From Pseudomonas lurida (GTDB lineage Bacteria > Pseudomonadota > Gammaproteobacteria > Pseudomonadales > Pseudomonadaceae), in the NCBI RefSeq assembly GCF_002563895.1, contig NZ_PDJB01000001.1, positions 1,409,501 to 1,473,500 of the forward strand: 64,000 nucleotides of DNA. Direction: 5' to 3'. The number at the start of each line of letters is the position of its first letter. The first letter of the stretch is position 1. The position numbers and the translations under genes were made by a program. Under the pieces are notes generated by a model. The model saw nothing but the letters and a program-made list of their open reading frames with translations. It was not told where the DNA came from and did no database searches. Positions 27,253 through 38,223 of this stretch are shown one piece after another.

Positions 27253-27355
27253 GCCGTGTTCCGATGGCGCTGTGACAGCGTCCAGCTAGAGTGAACGCAA
27301 GCCGTAAACGGCTCGCCAAGAATTTTTAAAAAATACGCCGCAGGAGAGATTCGCA

Positions 27356-28099
27356 ATGGCTCAGCAGGGCAGTGGTTATCAGGCTCGCTATAAACGCATT
27401 CTACTCAAGCTCAGCGGCGAGGCCCTGATGGGCTCGGAAGAGTTCGGGATCGATCCCAAGGTACTCGACCGCATGGCGCTTGAAGTCGGCCAACTGGTCG
27501 GTATCGGCGTGCAGGTCGGCCTGGTGATCGGCGGCGGCAACCTGTTCCGCGGCGCAGCACTGAGTGCGGCCGGCATGGATCGGGTCACCGGCGACCACAT
27601 GGGCATGCTGGCCACTGTGATGAACGCCTTGGCCATGCGCGACGCCCTGGAGCGTGCCAATATCTCGGCTATCGTGATGTCGGCTATTTCCATGGTCGGC
27701 GTGACCGATCACTATGATCGTCGCAAAGCCATGCGCCACCTGAACGCCAAGGAAGTGGTGATCTTCGCCGCTGGCACCGGTAACCCGTTCTTCACCACCG
27801 ACTCGGCAGCGTGCCTGCGCGCCATCGAGATCGATGCGGACGTGGTGCTCAAGGCTACCAAGGTTGACGGCGTATACACCGCAGACCCATTCAAAGACCC
27901 GCATGCCGAGAAGTTCGATCATCTGACTTACGATGAAGTGCTGGATCGCAAGCTGGGCGTGATGGACCTGACGGCTATCTGCTTGTGCCGCGACCACAAG
28001 ATGCCGCTGCGCGTATTTAACATGAACAAGCCCGGCGCCCTGCTGAACATCGTACACGGCGGCGCAGAAGGGACTCTGATCGAGGAAGGCCAACAATGA
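27356..28099 (+). CDS. pyrH: UMP kinase
   Basis: Phosphorylates UMP to UDP with ATP; hexameric, activated by GTP and inhibited by UTP. The 247-aa sequence shows '[13 protein letters not shown]' at the N-terminus, '[10 protein letters not shown]' and '[21 protein letters not shown]'-type blocks (here [15 protein letters not shown]), and '[21 protein letters not shown]', all typical. GGAGA precedes the ATG. Its stop overlaps the frr start (ATGA), so the genes are coupled. Confidence 0.97.
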   Translation: MAQQGSGYQARYKRILLKLSGEALMGSEEFGIDPKVLDRMALEVGQLVGIGVQVGLVIGGGNLFRGAALSAAGMDRVTGDHMGMLATVMNALAMRDALERANISAIVMSAISMVGVTDHYDRRKAMRHLNAKEVVIFAAGTGNPFFTTDSAACLRAIEIDADVVLKATKVDGVYTADPFKDPHAEKFDHLTYDEVLDRKLGVMDLTAICLCRDHKMPLRVFNMNKPGALLNIVHGGAEGTLIEEGQQ

Positions 28100-28653
28100 T
28101 CAACGAAATCAAGAAAGACGCCCAAGCGCGTATGCAAAAATCCCTGGAGTCTCTGAGCCACGCATTCGGCCAGATTCGTACCGGCAAGGCGCACCCAAGC
28201 ATCCTGGGCAGCGTAATGGTGCCTTACTACGGTTCCGACACCCCGCTGAGCAGCGTGGCCAACGTCACCGTCAAGGACTCGCGCACCCTGCAGGTCGTGG
28301 CTTTCGAGCGCAACATGCTGGCTGCCGTCGACAAGGCTATCCAGAGTGCCGGCCTGAACCTCAACCCGACCAATCTGGGTGAGTTGCTGCTGATCTCCAT
28401 GCCAGCCCTTACCGAAGAAACCCGCAAGGGCTTCACCAAGCAGGCGCGCAGCGCTGCCGAAGACGCCCGTGTTGCCGTGCGCAACATCCGTCGCGATGCC
28501 CTAGGTGACCTGAAGAAGCTGGTCAAGGACAAGGAAATCAGCGAAGACGAAGAGCGTCGTGCCACCGCCGATATCGACAAGTTGACCAAGGATGCCGAGG
28601 CCCAGATCACCAAGGCCACGGAAGAAAAAGAAAAGGACCTGATGGCCGTATAA
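28096..28653 (+). CDS. frr: Ribosome-recycling factor
   Basis: Splits post-termination ribosomes together with EF-G. The 185-aa length is exact for the family. '[17 protein letters not shown]' near the N-terminus and '[24 protein letters not shown]' near the C-terminus form the three-helix domain; '[14 protein letters not shown]' belongs to domain II. The gene lies between pyrH and uppS, as in most gamma-proteobacteria. Confidence 0.97.
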   Translation: MINEIKKDAQARMQKSLESLSHAFGQIRTGKAHPSILGSVMVPYYGSDTPLSSVANVTVKDSRTLQVVAFERNMLAAVDKAIQSAGLNLNPTNLGELLLISMPALTEETRKGFTKQARSAAEDARVAVRNIRRDALGDLKKLVKDKEISEDEERRATADIDKLTKDAEAQITKATEEKEKDLMAV

Positions 28654-28670
28654 GGGGTCAGGACGCCTTC

Positions 28671-29426
28671 ATGGAAAAGACCAAGCAGACTGTACCCTCT
28701 GTGGTGCCGCGCCATGTCGCGATCATCATGGATGGGAATAATCGCTGGGCGAAGAAGCGCTTTATGCCGGGCGTTGCCGGGCATAAAGCGGGTGTCGACG
28801 CGGTACGGGCTGTGATCGAGGTGTGTGCCGAGGCCAAGGTCGAAGTATTGACCCTGTTCGCCTTCTCCAGTGAGAACTGGCAGCGGCCTGCCGAAGAAGT
28901 CAGTGCCCTGATGGATCTGTTCTTCAAGGCCCTGCGTCGTGAGGCCAAGCGCCTCAACGACAACAACATCAGCCTGCGCATCATTGGCGATCGCTCACGC
29001 TTCCATCCGGAGCTGCAAGCCGCCATGCGCGAAGCCGAAGCCATTACCGCCGGCGCCAACCGTTTTGTACTGCAGATCGCAGCCAACTACGGTGGCCAGT
29101 GGGATATCGCCCAGGCTGCGCAACGTCTGGCCCGCGAAGTGCAGGCCGGTCATCTGCGACCTGACGACATCACGCCTGAACTGTTGCAAACCTGCCTGGT
29201 TACCGGCGACCTGCCCTTGCCGGACTTGTGCATCCGTACGGGTGGCGAGCACCGCATCAGCAATTTCCTGTTGTGGCAACTGGCCTACACCGAGCTGTAC
29301 TTCTCCGACCTGTTCTGGCCGGACTTCAAACACGATGCCATGCGTAATGCGCTGGCCGATTTCGCTTCCCGTCAGCGTCGCTTTGGTAAAACGAGCGAGC
29401 AGATCGAAGCTGGAGCCCGGGTTTAA
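28671..29426 (+). CDS. uppS: Undecaprenyl diphosphate synthase (cis-prenyltransferase)
   Basis: Adds eight isopentenyl units to farnesyl diphosphate to make the C55 lipid carrier for peptidoglycan and O-antigen (also ispU). The 251-aa protein has 'HVAIIMDGNNRWAKKRFMPG' with the catalytic Asp, 'TLFAFSSENWQRP' and 'DLCIRTGGEHRISNFLLWQ', all substrate-binding blocks. Its stop codon is directly followed by the cdsA ATG, suggesting coupling. Confidence 0.97.
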   Translation: MEKTKQTVPSVVPRHVAIIMDGNNRWAKKRFMPGVAGHKAGVDAVRAVIEVCAEAKVEVLTLFAFSSENWQRPAEEVSALMDLFFKALRREAKRLNDNNISLRIIGDRSRFHPELQAAMREAEAITAGANRFVLQIAANYGGQWDIAQAAQRLAREVQAGHLRPDDITPELLQTCLVTGDLPLPDLCIRTGGEHRISNFLLWQLAYTELYFSDLFWPDFKHDAMRNALADFASRQRRFGKTSEQIEAGARV

Positions 29427-30233
29427 ATGCTTAAACAACGAATCATCACAGCACTGATCCTGTTGCCGATCGCCTTGTGTGGGTTTTTCCTGCTCGAGGG
29501 GTCCGGCTTTGCGCTGTTTATCGGCCTGGTCGTCACCCTGGGTGCCTGGGAGTGGGCGCGCCTGGCGGGCTTCAGCGCACAGTTGCCGCGTGTGGTGTAT
29601 GCCGCCGTCGTGGCAGCCCTGGCCTTTCTCCTGTACATCCTGCCGGACATCGCGCCCTGGGTGTTGGGTGCAGCAGTACTGTGGTGGGCGCTGGCGACGT
29701 TCCTGGTGTTGACCTACCCACGTACCAGCAGCCAATGGTCCAGTGTTGCCTGCAAGCTGGTGATCGGTTTGCTGATCCTGCTGCCGGCATGGCAAGGGCT
29801 GGTTGAGATCAAGCGTTACCCGATGGGTAACTGGCTGATCCTGGCCGTCATGGTGCTGGTCTGGGGGGCTGATATCGGTGCCTACTTCTCCGGTCGGGCG
29901 TTCGGCAAGCGCAAGTTGGCGCCGGCGGTCAGTCCGGGCAAGAGCTGGGAAGGTGTCTATGGTGGTTTGGCGTTGACGCTGGTGATCGCGCTGGTCGTCG
30001 GTGTTGTGCGTGGATGGGCGGTGAAGGAGATCTTCCTGGCGCTGCTGGCCACCGCCATTGTCGTGTTTATCTCGGTGGTGGGTGACCTCACCGAAAGCAT
30101 GTTCAAGCGCCAGGCCGGGATCAAGGACAGCAGTAACCTGCTGCCGGGTCACGGTGGTGTGCTGGATCGCATCGACAGCTTGACTGCTGCTATCCCGATC
30201 TTCGCTGTGCTGCTATGGATGACTGCTTCGTGA
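29427..30233 (+). CDS. cdsA: Phosphatidate cytidylyltransferase
   Basis: Makes CDP-diacylglycerol from phosphatidate and CTP at the inner membrane, the branch point to all phospholipids. The 268-aa protein is almost all membrane helices. The CDP-diglyceride synthase signature is complete near the C-terminus: '[20 protein letters not shown]' followed by [10 protein letters not shown]. It sits between the two isoprenoid genes uppS and dxr. Confidence 0.96.
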   Translation: MLKQRIITALILLPIALCGFFLLEGSGFALFIGLVVTLGAWEWARLAGFSAQLPRVVYAAVVAALAFLLYILPDIAPWVLGAAVLWWALATFLVLTYPRTSSQWSSVACKLVIGLLILLPAWQGLVEIKRYPMGNWLILAVMVLVWGADIGAYFSGRAFGKRKLAPAVSPGKSWEGVYGGLALTLVIALVVGVVRGWAVKEIFLALLATAIVVFISVVGDLTESMFKRQAGIKDSSNLLPGHGGVLDRIDSLTAAIPIFAVLLWMTAS

Positions 30234-31420
30234 GCCGCCTGCAACAAGTGACGGTGTTGGGTGCCACTGGCTCGGTGGGGCTGAGCACCCTTGACGTGAT
30301 TGCGCGTCATCCTGACCGCTACCAGGTCTTCGCCCTCACTGGGTTTACCCGCCTGAGCGAACTGCTGGCCTTGTGCGTGCGTCACGCGCCGCGCTTCGCC
30401 GTGGTGCCTGAGGCCGATGCCGCGCGGGGGCTGCAGGATGACCTGCGGGCTGCCGGGCTGGCGACTCAAGTGCTGGTGGGGGAGGAGGGGTTGTGCCAGG
30501 TGTCGGCCGACGCTGACGTGGACACCGTGGTCGCGGCGATCGTGGGTGCTGCAGGCCTGCGTCCGACCCTGGCTGCCGTCGACGCTGGCAAGAAGATTCT
30601 GCTGGCGAATAAAGAGGCGCTGGTTATGTCCGGCGCGCTCTTTATGCAGGCGGTACGCAAAAGCGGTGCGGTGCTGCTGCCACTCGACAGCGAACACAAC
30701 GCAATCTTCCAATGCATGCCTGGCGACTATGCCCGCGGCTTGAACCAGGTCGGCGTGCGTCGGATCCTGTTGACCGCCTCCGGTGGTCCGTTCCGGCAAA
30801 CGCCGTTGGCCGAGCTGGAGCATGTATCGCCCGACCAGGCGTGTGCTCATCCGAACTGGTCCATGGGGCGCAAGATCTCCGTGGATTCGGCCAGCATGAT
30901 GAACAAAGGGCTTGAGTTGATCGAGGCGTGCTGGCTGTTTGATGCGCGCCCGGATCAGGTCGAGGTGGTGATTCACCCGCAAAGTGTGATTCATTCCCTG
31001 GTCGATTACGTCGACGGATCGGTCCTGGCGCAGTTGGGTAACCCCGACATGCGCACGCCGATCGCCAATGCCCTGGCCTGGCCGGAGCGGATTGATTCCG
31101 GCGTCGCGCCCCTGGATTTGTTTGCCGTGGCTCGCCTGGACTTCGAAGCGCCGGACGAGCAGCGCTTCCCGTGCCTGCGCCTGGCGCGGCAGGCTGCCGA
31201 AGCGGGTAACAGCGCGCCGGCGATGCTCAATGCGGCCAATGAAGTGGCGGTGGCGGCGTTTCTCGAACGGCGCATCCGCTTTCCGCAGATCGCGAGTATC
31301 ATCGAGGACGTCCTGGCTCTTGAGCCTGTCGTGGCGGTGAGTGATCTGGGGGCAGTATTCGAGGCCGATACCAAGGCCCGAGCCCTGGCAGAGCAATGGC
31401 TGGGCCGCAACGCGCTTTAG
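30230..31420 (+). CDS. dxr: 1-deoxy-D-xylulose-5-phosphate reductoisomerase
   Basis: Converts DXP to 2-C-methyl-D-erythritol 4-phosphate with NADPH, the first committed step of the MEP isoprenoid pathway. Motifs are '[18 protein letters not shown]' (NADPH), '[11 protein letters not shown]' (metal Asp and Glu) and '[15 protein letters not shown]'. The GTG at 30230 overlaps the cdsA stop (GTGA) and gives 396 aa ([11 protein letters not shown]), the usual pseudomonad length. An in-frame ATG at 30215 would add five residues. Confidence 0.95.
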   Translation: MSRLQQVTVLGATGSVGLSTLDVIARHPDRYQVFALTGFTRLSELLALCVRHAPRFAVVPEADAARGLQDDLRAAGLATQVLVGEEGLCQVSADADVDTVVAAIVGAAGLRPTLAAVDAGKKILLANKEALVMSGALFMQAVRKSGAVLLPLDSEHNAIFQCMPGDYARGLNQVGVRRILLTASGGPFRQTPLAELEHVSPDQACAHPNWSMGRKISVDSASMMNKGLELIEACWLFDARPDQVEVVIHPQSVIHSLVDYVDGSVLAQLGNPDMRTPIANALAWPERIDSGVAPLDLFAVARLDFEAPDEQRFPCLRLARQAAEAGNSAPAMLNAANEVAVAAFLERRIRFPQIASIIEDVLALEPVVAVSDLGAVFEADTKARALAEQWLGRNAL

Positions 31421-31473
31421 TCTGTGGGCGGTTTTGAGTCTTCAGGCACTGGATTGGAATGCGGAGAAATTAG

Positions 31474-32826
31474 ATGAGTGCGCTTTACATGATTGTCGGC
31501 ACCCTGGTTGCTCTGGGTGTGCTGGTTACCTTCCACGAATTCGGCCACTTCTGGGTGGCGCGTCGTTGCGGCGTCAAGGTACTGCGCTTTTCCGTCGGTT
31601 TCGGCATGCCGCTGGTGCGCTGGCACGACCGCCGTGGCACCGAGTTCGTGATCGCGGCCATCCCGTTGGGTGGCTACGTGAAAATGCTCGACGAGCGCGA
31701 AGGCGAAGTGCCGGTCGACCAGCTGGACCAATCCTTCAATCGCAAGACCGTTCGTCAGCGTATCGCCATTGTCGCCGCGGGCCCGATCGCCAACTTCCTG
31801 CTGGCCATGGTGTTCTTCTGGGTCTTGGCCATGCTGGGTAGCCAGCAGGTGCGTCCGGTCATCGGCGCAGTCGAGTCGGACAGTATCGCCGCCAAGGCTG
31901 GGCTGGTCGCTGGGCAAGAAATTGTTTCCATTGATGGCGAACCCACCACGGGTTGGGGCGCGGTCAATTTGCAGTTGGTGCGTCGCCTGGGCGAAAGCGG
32001 CACCGTCAATGTGGTGGTGCGCGAGCAGGATTCCACGACCGAGACCCCGCGTGAGCTGGCCCTCGACCATTGGCTCAAGGGCGCCGACGAGCCTGATCCG
32101 ATCAAGTCCCTGGGCATACGTCCATGGCGTCCGGCCTTGCCGCCGGTGTTGGCCGAGCTGGATCCGAAAGGTCCCGCACAGGCTGCCGGCCTGAAAACCG
32201 GTGATCGCCTGCTCGCCCTCGATGGTCAGCCATTGGGTGAATGGCAGCAGGTGGTCGATCTGGTTCGTGTACGGCCTGATACCAAAATTGTGCTGAAAGT
32301 CGAGCGCGATGGTGCTCAAATCGACGTCCCCGTGACCCTGTCGGTTCGTGGGGAAGCCAAGGCGGCCGGGGGTTACCTGGGTGCAGGGGTCAAAGGTGTC
32401 GACTGGCCGCCATCGATGGTGCGGGAGGTGAGCTACGGGCCGCTGGCAGCGATTGGCGAGGGTGCAAAGCGCACCTGGACCATGAGTGTGCTGACCCTCG
32501 AATCGCTCAAGAAAATGTTGTTCGGCGAGCTCTCGGTAAAAAACTTGAGTGGACCGATAACCATTGCTAAAGTGGCGGGCGCTTCTGCCCAGTCGGGTGT
32601 CGCGGATTTCCTGAATTTCCTGGCTTATCTGAGTATTAGCCTGGGTGTTCTGAATTTGTTGCCCATTCCAGTACTGGATGGGGGGCATCTGTTGTTTTAT
32701 CTGGTCGAGTGGGTGCGTGGTCGCCCCTTGTCGGATCGGGTGCAGGGTTGGGGGATACAGATCGGTATCAGTTTGGTGGTCGGGGTGATGTTATTAGCCT
32801 TGGTCAACGATCTGGGTCGACTGTAA
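31474..32826 (+). CDS. rseP: Site-2 protease RseP
   Basis: Intramembrane zinc protease (MucP in P. aeruginosa) that cuts the anti-sigma factor MucA/RseA and releases the envelope-stress sigma factor AlgU/RpoE. In the 450-aa sequence HEFGH is at 21-25 inside the first membrane helix, two PDZ domains follow (about 115-190 and 205-290), and 'NLLPIPVLDGGHLLFY' supplies the third metal ligand near the C-terminus. It is placed before bamA, as in most gamma-proteobacteria. Confidence 0.97.
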   Translation: MSALYMIVGTLVALGVLVTFHEFGHFWVARRCGVKVLRFSVGFGMPLVRWHDRRGTEFVIAAIPLGGYVKMLDEREGEVPVDQLDQSFNRKTVRQRIAIVAAGPIANFLLAMVFFWVLAMLGSQQVRPVIGAVESDSIAAKAGLVAGQEIVSIDGEPTTGWGAVNLQLVRRLGESGTVNVVVREQDSTTETPRELALDHWLKGADEPDPIKSLGIRPWRPALPPVLAELDPKGPAQAAGLKTGDRLLALDGQPLGEWQQVVDLVRVRPDTKIVLKVERDGAQIDVPVTLSVRGEAKAAGGYLGAGVKGVDWPPSMVREVSYGPLAAIGEGAKRTWTMSVLTLESLKKMLFGELSVKNLSGPITIAKVAGASAQSGVADFLNFLAYLSISLGVLNLLPIPVLDGGHLLFYLVEWVRGRPLSDRVQGWGIQIGISLVVGVMLLALVNDLGRL

Positions 32827-32900
32827 CGCTTCGCTGAATTGCGAATCTGCCGCATTTTGCGGCAGTTTGTTTATTGCCAGTTGGAATAAGAAAGGACTTC

Positions 32901-35288
32901 ATGAAACGTCTGCTGCTAACTGCGGTTCTCACCGTATTGATGATCGCCGAAGTTCACGCCGAGTCCTTCACCATCTCCGATATTCGCGTCAACGGCCTCC
33001 AGCGGGTTTCCGCGGGTAGCGTCTTTGGTGCCTTGCCGTTGAACGTTGGGGAACAGGCTGATGACCGTCGCCTGGTGGAATCCACTCGTGCGCTGTTCAA
33101 AACCGGTTTCTTTCAAGATATCCAACTGGGTCGCGAAGGCAACGTCCTGGTCATCACCGTCGTCGAGCGACCTTCCGTCGCCAGTATCGAGATCGAGGGC
33201 AACAAGGCGATCTCCACTGAAGACCTGATGAAGGGGCTCAAGCAGTCCGGCCTGGCCGAGGGCGAGATCTTCCAGCGTGCCACGCTTGAAGGTGTGCGTA
33301 ACGAACTGCAACGCCAGTACGTTGCCCAGGGCCGCTACTCCGCGACGGTGGAGACCGAAGTGGTGCCGCAGCCGCGCAACCGTGTCGGCCTCAAGGTCAA
33401 CATCAACGAAGGCACCGTGGCGGCGATTCAGCACATCAACGTGGTGGGCAATACCAAGTTTGCTGATGAAGACCTGATCGACCTGTTCGAGCTCAAGACC
33501 ACCAACTGGCTGTCGTTCTTCAAGAACGATGACAAGTATGCCCGCGAAAAATTGTCCGGTGACCTGGAGCGCCTGCGTTCCTACTACCTGGACCGTGGCT
33601 ATATCAACATGGATATCGCTTCGACCCAGGTGTCCATCACTCCGGACAAGAAGCACGTCTACATCACCGTGAACGTCAACGAAGGCGAGAAGTACAAGGT
33701 TCGTGACGTGAAGCTGAGCGGCGACCTGAAAGTGCCTGAAGACCAGGTCAAGGCGCTGCTGCTGGTGCAGAAAGACCAAGTGTTCTCGCGCAAGCTGATG
33801 ACCACGACGTCCGAGCTGATCACTCGTCGCCTGGGTAACGAAGGCTATACCTTCGCCAACGTCAACGGCGTACCGACCCCGCACGATGACGACCACACCG
33901 TGGACATCACGTTCGTCGTCGATCCAGGCAAGCGTGCCTACGTGAACCGTATCAACTTCCGTGGCAACACCAAGTCTGCGGACGAAGTGCTGCGTCGTGA
34001 AATGCGCCAGATGGAAGGTGGCTGGGCGTCGACTTACCTGATCGACCAGTCCAAGACCCGTCTTGAGCGCCTGGGCTTCTTCAAGGAAGTCAACGTCGAG
34101 ACCCCGGCCGTACCGGGCGTGGATGACCAGGTTGACGTGAACTATGCCGTGGAAGAGCAGGCATCGGGTTCCATCACCGCCAGCGTCGGCTTCGCACAGA
34201 GTGCCGGCCTGATCCTGGGTGGTTCGATCACCCAGAACAACTTCCTGGGTACCGGTAACCGCGTGTCCATCGGCCTGACCCGAAGCGAATACCAGAGCCG
34301 CTATAACTTCGGTTATACCGACCCCTACTGGACTGCTGACGGTGTGAGCCTGGGCTACAACGCCTTCTACCGCACCACCGACTACAAAGACCTTGACGTT
34401 GACGTTGCAAGCTATGCGATCGACAGCCTCGGTGCCGGTGTCAACATCGGTTACCCGATCAGCGAGACTTCGCGCCTGACATTCGGCCTGACCGCGCAAC
34501 AGGATGAAATCAAGACCGGTGTCTACACCGTGGACGAGATCTTCGACTTTACCCGTCGCGAAGGTGACAAGTTCCTGAACTTCAAGGCGTCCGCCGGCTG
34601 GTCCGAGTCGACCCTGAACAAAGGTGTACTGGCGACTCGTGGTCATTCCCAGAGCCTGACCCTGGAAACCACTACGCCGGGCAGCGACCTGTCGTTCTTC
34701 AAGCTTGACTACCGTGGTCAACTGTTCCAGCCATTGAGCGACAACTACACCATGCGCCTGCACACTGAGCTGGGCTATGGCGATGGTTATGGTTCTACCA
34801 ATGGCTTGCCGTTCTATGAAAACTACTATGCTGGTGGTTTCAACTCGGTGCGTGGCTTCAAGGACAGCACCTTGGGTCCTCGTGGTACGCCGAGCCGTGG
34901 CCAGGCATTCACGGGTAACCAGGGCACTGTCGCTGACTCCGACAACGATCCGCTGCCGTTCGGTGGTAACGTGTTGATCCAGGGTGGTGCGGAAATTCTG
35001 TTCCCGCTGCCATTCGTCAAGGATCAGCGTTCGCTGCGTACTTCGGTCTTCTGGGACGTGGGTAACGTGTTCGACTCCAAGTGCGAACAGATCACCAACC
35101 CGAGTGGCGTGAAGTCCAACACCCAGTGCAACGACGTGAGCCTTAGCAACTTGGCGAGCTCCGTGGGTGTGGGTGTGACCTGGGTGACTGCGCTTGGCCC
35201 ATTGAGCTTTGCTCTGGCCATGCCGATCAAGAAACCGGATAACGCTGAAACCCAGATTTTCCAATTCTCCCTCGGCCAGACGTTCTAA
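32901..35288 (+). CDS. bamA: Outer-membrane protein assembly factor BamA
   Basis: Central outer-membrane component of the BAM complex, which folds and inserts beta-barrel proteins. The start at 32901 has AAAGGA and gives a signal peptide (MKRLLLTAVLTVLMIAEVHA) on a 795-aa protein. Five POTRA domains follow (about 22-420), for example 'FTISDIRVNGLQRVSAGSVF'. The C-terminal 16-strand barrel carries the conserved 'FNSVRGFKDSTLGPRG' loop and ends in Phe (FSLGQTF), as a barrel protein should. It is cotranscribed with skp. Confidence 0.97.
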   Translation: MKRLLLTAVLTVLMIAEVHAESFTISDIRVNGLQRVSAGSVFGALPLNVGEQADDRRLVESTRALFKTGFFQDIQLGREGNVLVITVVERPSVASIEIEGNKAISTEDLMKGLKQSGLAEGEIFQRATLEGVRNELQRQYVAQGRYSATVETEVVPQPRNRVGLKVNINEGTVAAIQHINVVGNTKFADEDLIDLFELKTTNWLSFFKNDDKYAREKLSGDLERLRSYYLDRGYINMDIASTQVSITPDKKHVYITVNVNEGEKYKVRDVKLSGDLKVPEDQVKALLLVQKDQVFSRKLMTTTSELITRRLGNEGYTFANVNGVPTPHDDDHTVDITFVVDPGKRAYVNRINFRGNTKSADEVLRREMRQMEGGWASTYLIDQSKTRLERLGFFKEVNVETPAVPGVDDQVDVNYAVEEQASGSITASVGFAQSAGLILGGSITQNNFLGTGNRVSIGLTRSEYQSRYNFGYTDPYWTADGVSLGYNAFYRTTDYKDLDVDVASYAIDSLGAGVNIGYPISETSRLTFGLTAQQDEIKTGVYTVDEIFDFTRREGDKFLNFKASAGWSESTLNKGVLATRGHSQSLTLETTTPGSDLSFFKLDYRGQLFQPLSDNYTMRLHTELGYGDGYGSTNGLPFYENYYAGGFNSVRGFKDSTLGPRGTPSRGQAFTGNQGTVADSDNDPLPFGGNVLIQGGAEILFPLPFVKDQRSLRTSVFWDVGNVFDSKCEQITNPSGVKSNTQCNDVSLSNLASSVGVGVTWVTALGPLSFALAMPIKKPDNAETQIFQFSLGQTF

Positions 35289-35333
35289 GCGTCTGACCCA
35301 AGATAACGACAACGGATTCTGTAGGAGTACATC

Positions 35334-35837
35334 GTGCGTAAGTTGACTCAATTGGTTCTGCTGGCAACCGTGCTGGTAGCGACCCCGGCCTTCGCCGAAA
35401 TGAAAATCGCCGTCCTGAACTATCAGATGGCCCTGCTGGAATCCGACGCGGCCAAGAAGTACGCCGTGGATGCCGAGAAAAAATTCGGTCCGCAACTGAC
35501 CAAGCTCAAGACGCTCGAAAGCAGCGCCAAGGGCATCCAGGATCGCCTGGTAGCCGGTGGCGACAAGATGCAGCAAGGCGAGCGCGAGCGTCTGGAGCTT
35601 GAGTTCAAGCAAAAGGCCCGTGACTACCAGTTCCAGTCCAAAGAGCTGAACGAAGCCAAGGCTGTTGCTGACCGTGAAATGCTGAAACAGCTGAAGCCGA
35701 AACTCGACAGCGCTGTGGAAGAAGTCATCAAGAAAGGTGCCTTTGACCTGGTGTTCGAGCGTGGCGCTGTGATCGACGTCAAGCCTCAATACGACATCAC
35801 CCGCCAGGTGATCGAGCGCATGAACCAGCTGAAGTAA
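35334..35837 (+). CDS. skp: Periplasmic chaperone Skp (OmpH)
   Basis: Trimeric chaperone that holds unfolded outer-membrane proteins on the way to BamA. The gene starts with GTG behind GTAGGAGTACATC. The 167-aa product has a signal peptide (MRKLTQLVLLATVLVATPAFA, cut before EMKIAVLNYQMAL) and then a long charged helical arm, the tentacle of the jellyfish-shaped trimer, ending in a short C-terminal beta segment (AVIDVKPQYDIT). Confidence 0.95.
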   Translation: MRKLTQLVLLATVLVATPAFAEMKIAVLNYQMALLESDAAKKYAVDAEKKFGPQLTKLKTLESSAKGIQDRLVAGGDKMQQGERERLELEFKQKARDYQFQSKELNEAKAVADREMLKQLKPKLDSAVEEVIKKGAFDLVFERGAVIDVKPQYDITRQVIERMNQLK

Positions 35838-35840
35838 GCC

Positions 35841-36896
35841 ATGACCGCGACTATCAAGCTCGGCGAGTTGGCCGAGTTCCTGGGAGCCACCTTGCGTGGC
35901 TCCCCGGAGAAAGAGATTACTGGGCTAGCCACCTTGCAGGAGGCTGGCCCAGCTCAGTTGAGCTTCCTCGCAAACCCCCAATACCGTAAATACCTGGTCG
36001 ACAGCCAAGCCGCAGCCGTGTTGCTGAAAGCCGCTGACGCCGAAGGGTTTGCCGGGGAAGCGTTGGTGGTGGCTGACCCGTACCTGGCTTACGCGCGGGT
36101 GTCGCACCTGTTCGATCCCAAGCCCAAGGCCGCTGCCGGTATTCATCCGTCTGCGGTGATCGCTGATGATGCCCAGGTCGACCCTGCGGCCAGCATCGGC
36201 GCCTTTGCGGTGATCGAGAGTGGCGCACGCATTGCGGCGGGTGTCACCGTCGGTGCCCATTGCTTTATCGGTGCGCGCTGCGAAATTGGCGCGGACGGTT
36301 GGCTGGCACCGCGCGTGACCCTGTACCACGATGTGCGTATCGGTGAGCGTGTGGTCATCCAGTCAGGTGCTGTGATCGGTGGTGAGGGCTTTGGCTTTGC
36401 CAACGCCAAGGGCATCTGGAACAAGATTGCCCAGGTCGGCGGCGTGTTGATCGGCGACGACGTGGAAATTGGCGTCAACACGGCTGTCGATCGCGGGGCC
36501 CTGGCCGATACCGTGATCGGCAACGGCGTGAAGCTCGACAACCAGATCCAGATCGCCCACAACGTACAGATTGGCGATCACACCGCCATGGCGGCGTGCG
36601 TGGGGATTTCCGGCAGTACCAAGATCGGCAAGCATTGCATGCTCGCCGGTGGTGTTGGGCTGGTGGGGCATATCGAAGTGTGCGACAACGTCTTCATCAC
36701 CGGCATGACCATGGTCACCCACTCGATCACCGAGCCTGGGGCCTATTCTTCCGGTACCGCCATGCAGCCAGCAGCTGAGTGGCGCAAGAGTGCAGCACGG
36801 TTGAGGCAGCTCGACGACATGGCTCGACGTCTCAAACAGCTGGAAAAGCGTGTTGGGGACGTGACCCCTGGCGGTAATGCTTCATCAGAAGGCTGA
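35841..36896 (+). CDS. lpxD: UDP-3-O-(3-hydroxyacyl)glucosamine N-acyltransferase
   Basis: Adds the N-linked 3-hydroxyacyl chain in the third step of lipid A synthesis, using acyl-ACP. The 351-aa protein has an N-terminal uridine-binding domain ('[13 protein letters not shown]') and a left-handed beta-helix of hexapeptide repeats from about residue 100. The catalytic His lies in '[17 protein letters not shown]', and '[20 protein letters not shown]' closes the helix. It lies three bases after skp. Confidence 0.97.
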   Translation: MTATIKLGELAEFLGATLRGSPEKEITGLATLQEAGPAQLSFLANPQYRKYLVDSQAAAVLLKAADAEGFAGEALVVADPYLAYARVSHLFDPKPKAAAGIHPSAVIADDAQVDPAASIGAFAVIESGARIAAGVTVGAHCFIGARCEIGADGWLAPRVTLYHDVRIGERVVIQSGAVIGGEGFGFANAKGIWNKIAQVGGVLIGDDVEIGVNTAVDRGALADTVIGNGVKLDNQIQIAHNVQIGDHTAMAACVGISGSTKIGKHCMLAGGVGLVGHIEVCDNVFITGMTMVTHSITEPGAYSSGTAMQPAAEWRKSAARLRQLDDMARRLKQLEKRVGDVTPGGNASSEG

Positions 36897-37007
36897 TACC
36901 ATTTCCATATCAAGTGTGCACAGCCGCTAGACTGCCTCCTTGATTTGCTAGCGGGGCGTGCTTTTAGTTCGCCCGCCCCCAATCTTTATTACAGGCTTCC
37001 CCCCGAA

Positions 37008-37448
37008 ATGATGGACATCAACGAGATTCGCGAATACCTGCCTCACCGTTACCCGTTCCTGCTGGTGGACCGCGTAGTGGACCTCAATGTCGAGGAAAAG
37101 CGCATTCGTGCCTACAAGAATGTCAGCATCAACGAACCGTTCTTCAATGGTCACTTTCCCGCGCATCCAATCATGCCGGGCGTGTTGATCATCGAGGCGA
37201 TGGCCCAGGCTGCCGGTATCCTTGGTTTCAAAATGCTCGACCTCAAGCCTGCCGACGGCACGCTCTACTATTTCGTGGGCTCCGACAAGTTGCGTTTCCG
37301 CAACCCGGTTACCCCGGGTGACCAGCTGATCCTGGAAGCCAAGTTCATCAGCTGCAAGCGTCAGATCTGGAAGTTCGAATGCCAGGCCTCGGTGGACGGC
37401 AAGCCGGTCTGCTCCGCCGAGATCATCTGTGCGGAACGCAAACTATGA
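37008..37448 (+). CDS. fabZ: 3-hydroxyacyl-[ACP] dehydratase
   Basis: Dehydrates 3-hydroxyacyl-ACP in fatty-acid elongation and so competes with LpxA for 3-hydroxy chains. The start [22 protein letters not shown] at 37008 gives 146 aa, the family length. The catalytic His and Glu are in '[20 protein letters not shown]'. The 112-base gap before it has no gene. Its stop overlaps the lpxA start (ATGA), tying supply and use of hydroxyacyl-ACP together. Confidence 0.97.
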
Positions 37449-38221
37449 GTTTGATTGACCCTCGCGCAATCATCGATCCGTCGGCCGTTCTGGCCGCCGA
37501 CGTTGAGGTCGGCCCCTGGTCGATCATCGGCGCAGGTGTGGAAATCGGCGAGGGGACTGTCATCGGGCCACACGTGATCCTCAAAGGTCCGACCCGCATT
37601 GGCAAACACAATCGCATCTACCAGTTCTCCTCGGTAGGCGAAGACACCCCGGACATGAAGTACAAGGGTGAAGAAACACGCCTGGTAATCGGTGATCACA
37701 ACATCATCCGTGAAGGTGTGACCATTCACCGTGGCACCGTGCAAGATAGGGCCGAAACCACACTGGGTGATCACAACCTGATCATGGCCTATGCGCATAT
37801 CGGCCACGACAGCGTGATCGGCAACCACTGCATCCTGGTCAACAACACCGCGCTGGCGGGTCATGTGCACGTTGACGATTGGGCGATCCTGTCCGGGTTC
37901 ACCCTGGTGCATCAGTACTGCCATATCGGCGCCCACAGCTTTTCCGGCATGGGCACCGCGATTGGCAAGGACGTTCCGGCGTTCGTCACGGTATTCGGCA
38001 ACCCGGCTGAAGCCCGCAGCATGAACTTTGAAGGCATGCGCCGTCGCGGTTTCAGCGAAGACGCCATCCACGCCTTGCGCCGGGCCTACAAGGTGGTTTA
38101 CCGCCAGGGCCTCACGGTGGACCAGGCGTTGACCCAACTGGCCGAGCCGTCAGCGTTGTTCCCGGAAGTCGCGGTGTTCCGCGACTCGATCCAGGCGTCG
38201 ACTCGCGGCATCACCCGCTAA
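37445..38221 (+). CDS. lpxA: UDP-N-acetylglucosamine O-acyltransferase
   Basis: First step of lipid A synthesis: moves a 3-hydroxyacyl chain from ACP to UDP-GlcNAc. The start at 37445 ([16 protein letters not shown]) gives 258 aa, right for LpxA. Hexapeptide repeats fill the N-terminal two thirds; the catalytic His is in '[18 protein letters not shown]' and '[20 protein letters not shown]' follows. The C-terminal helices begin at about 190. Confidence 0.97.
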
Positions 38222-38223
38222 TC

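Noticed and set aside
32916..35789. A 957-codon open frame antisense to bamA and skp
   Set aside because: High GC at third positions leaves the antisense frame open. It covers two well-supported genes, has no ribosome binding site, and its sequence is low in family-like motifs.
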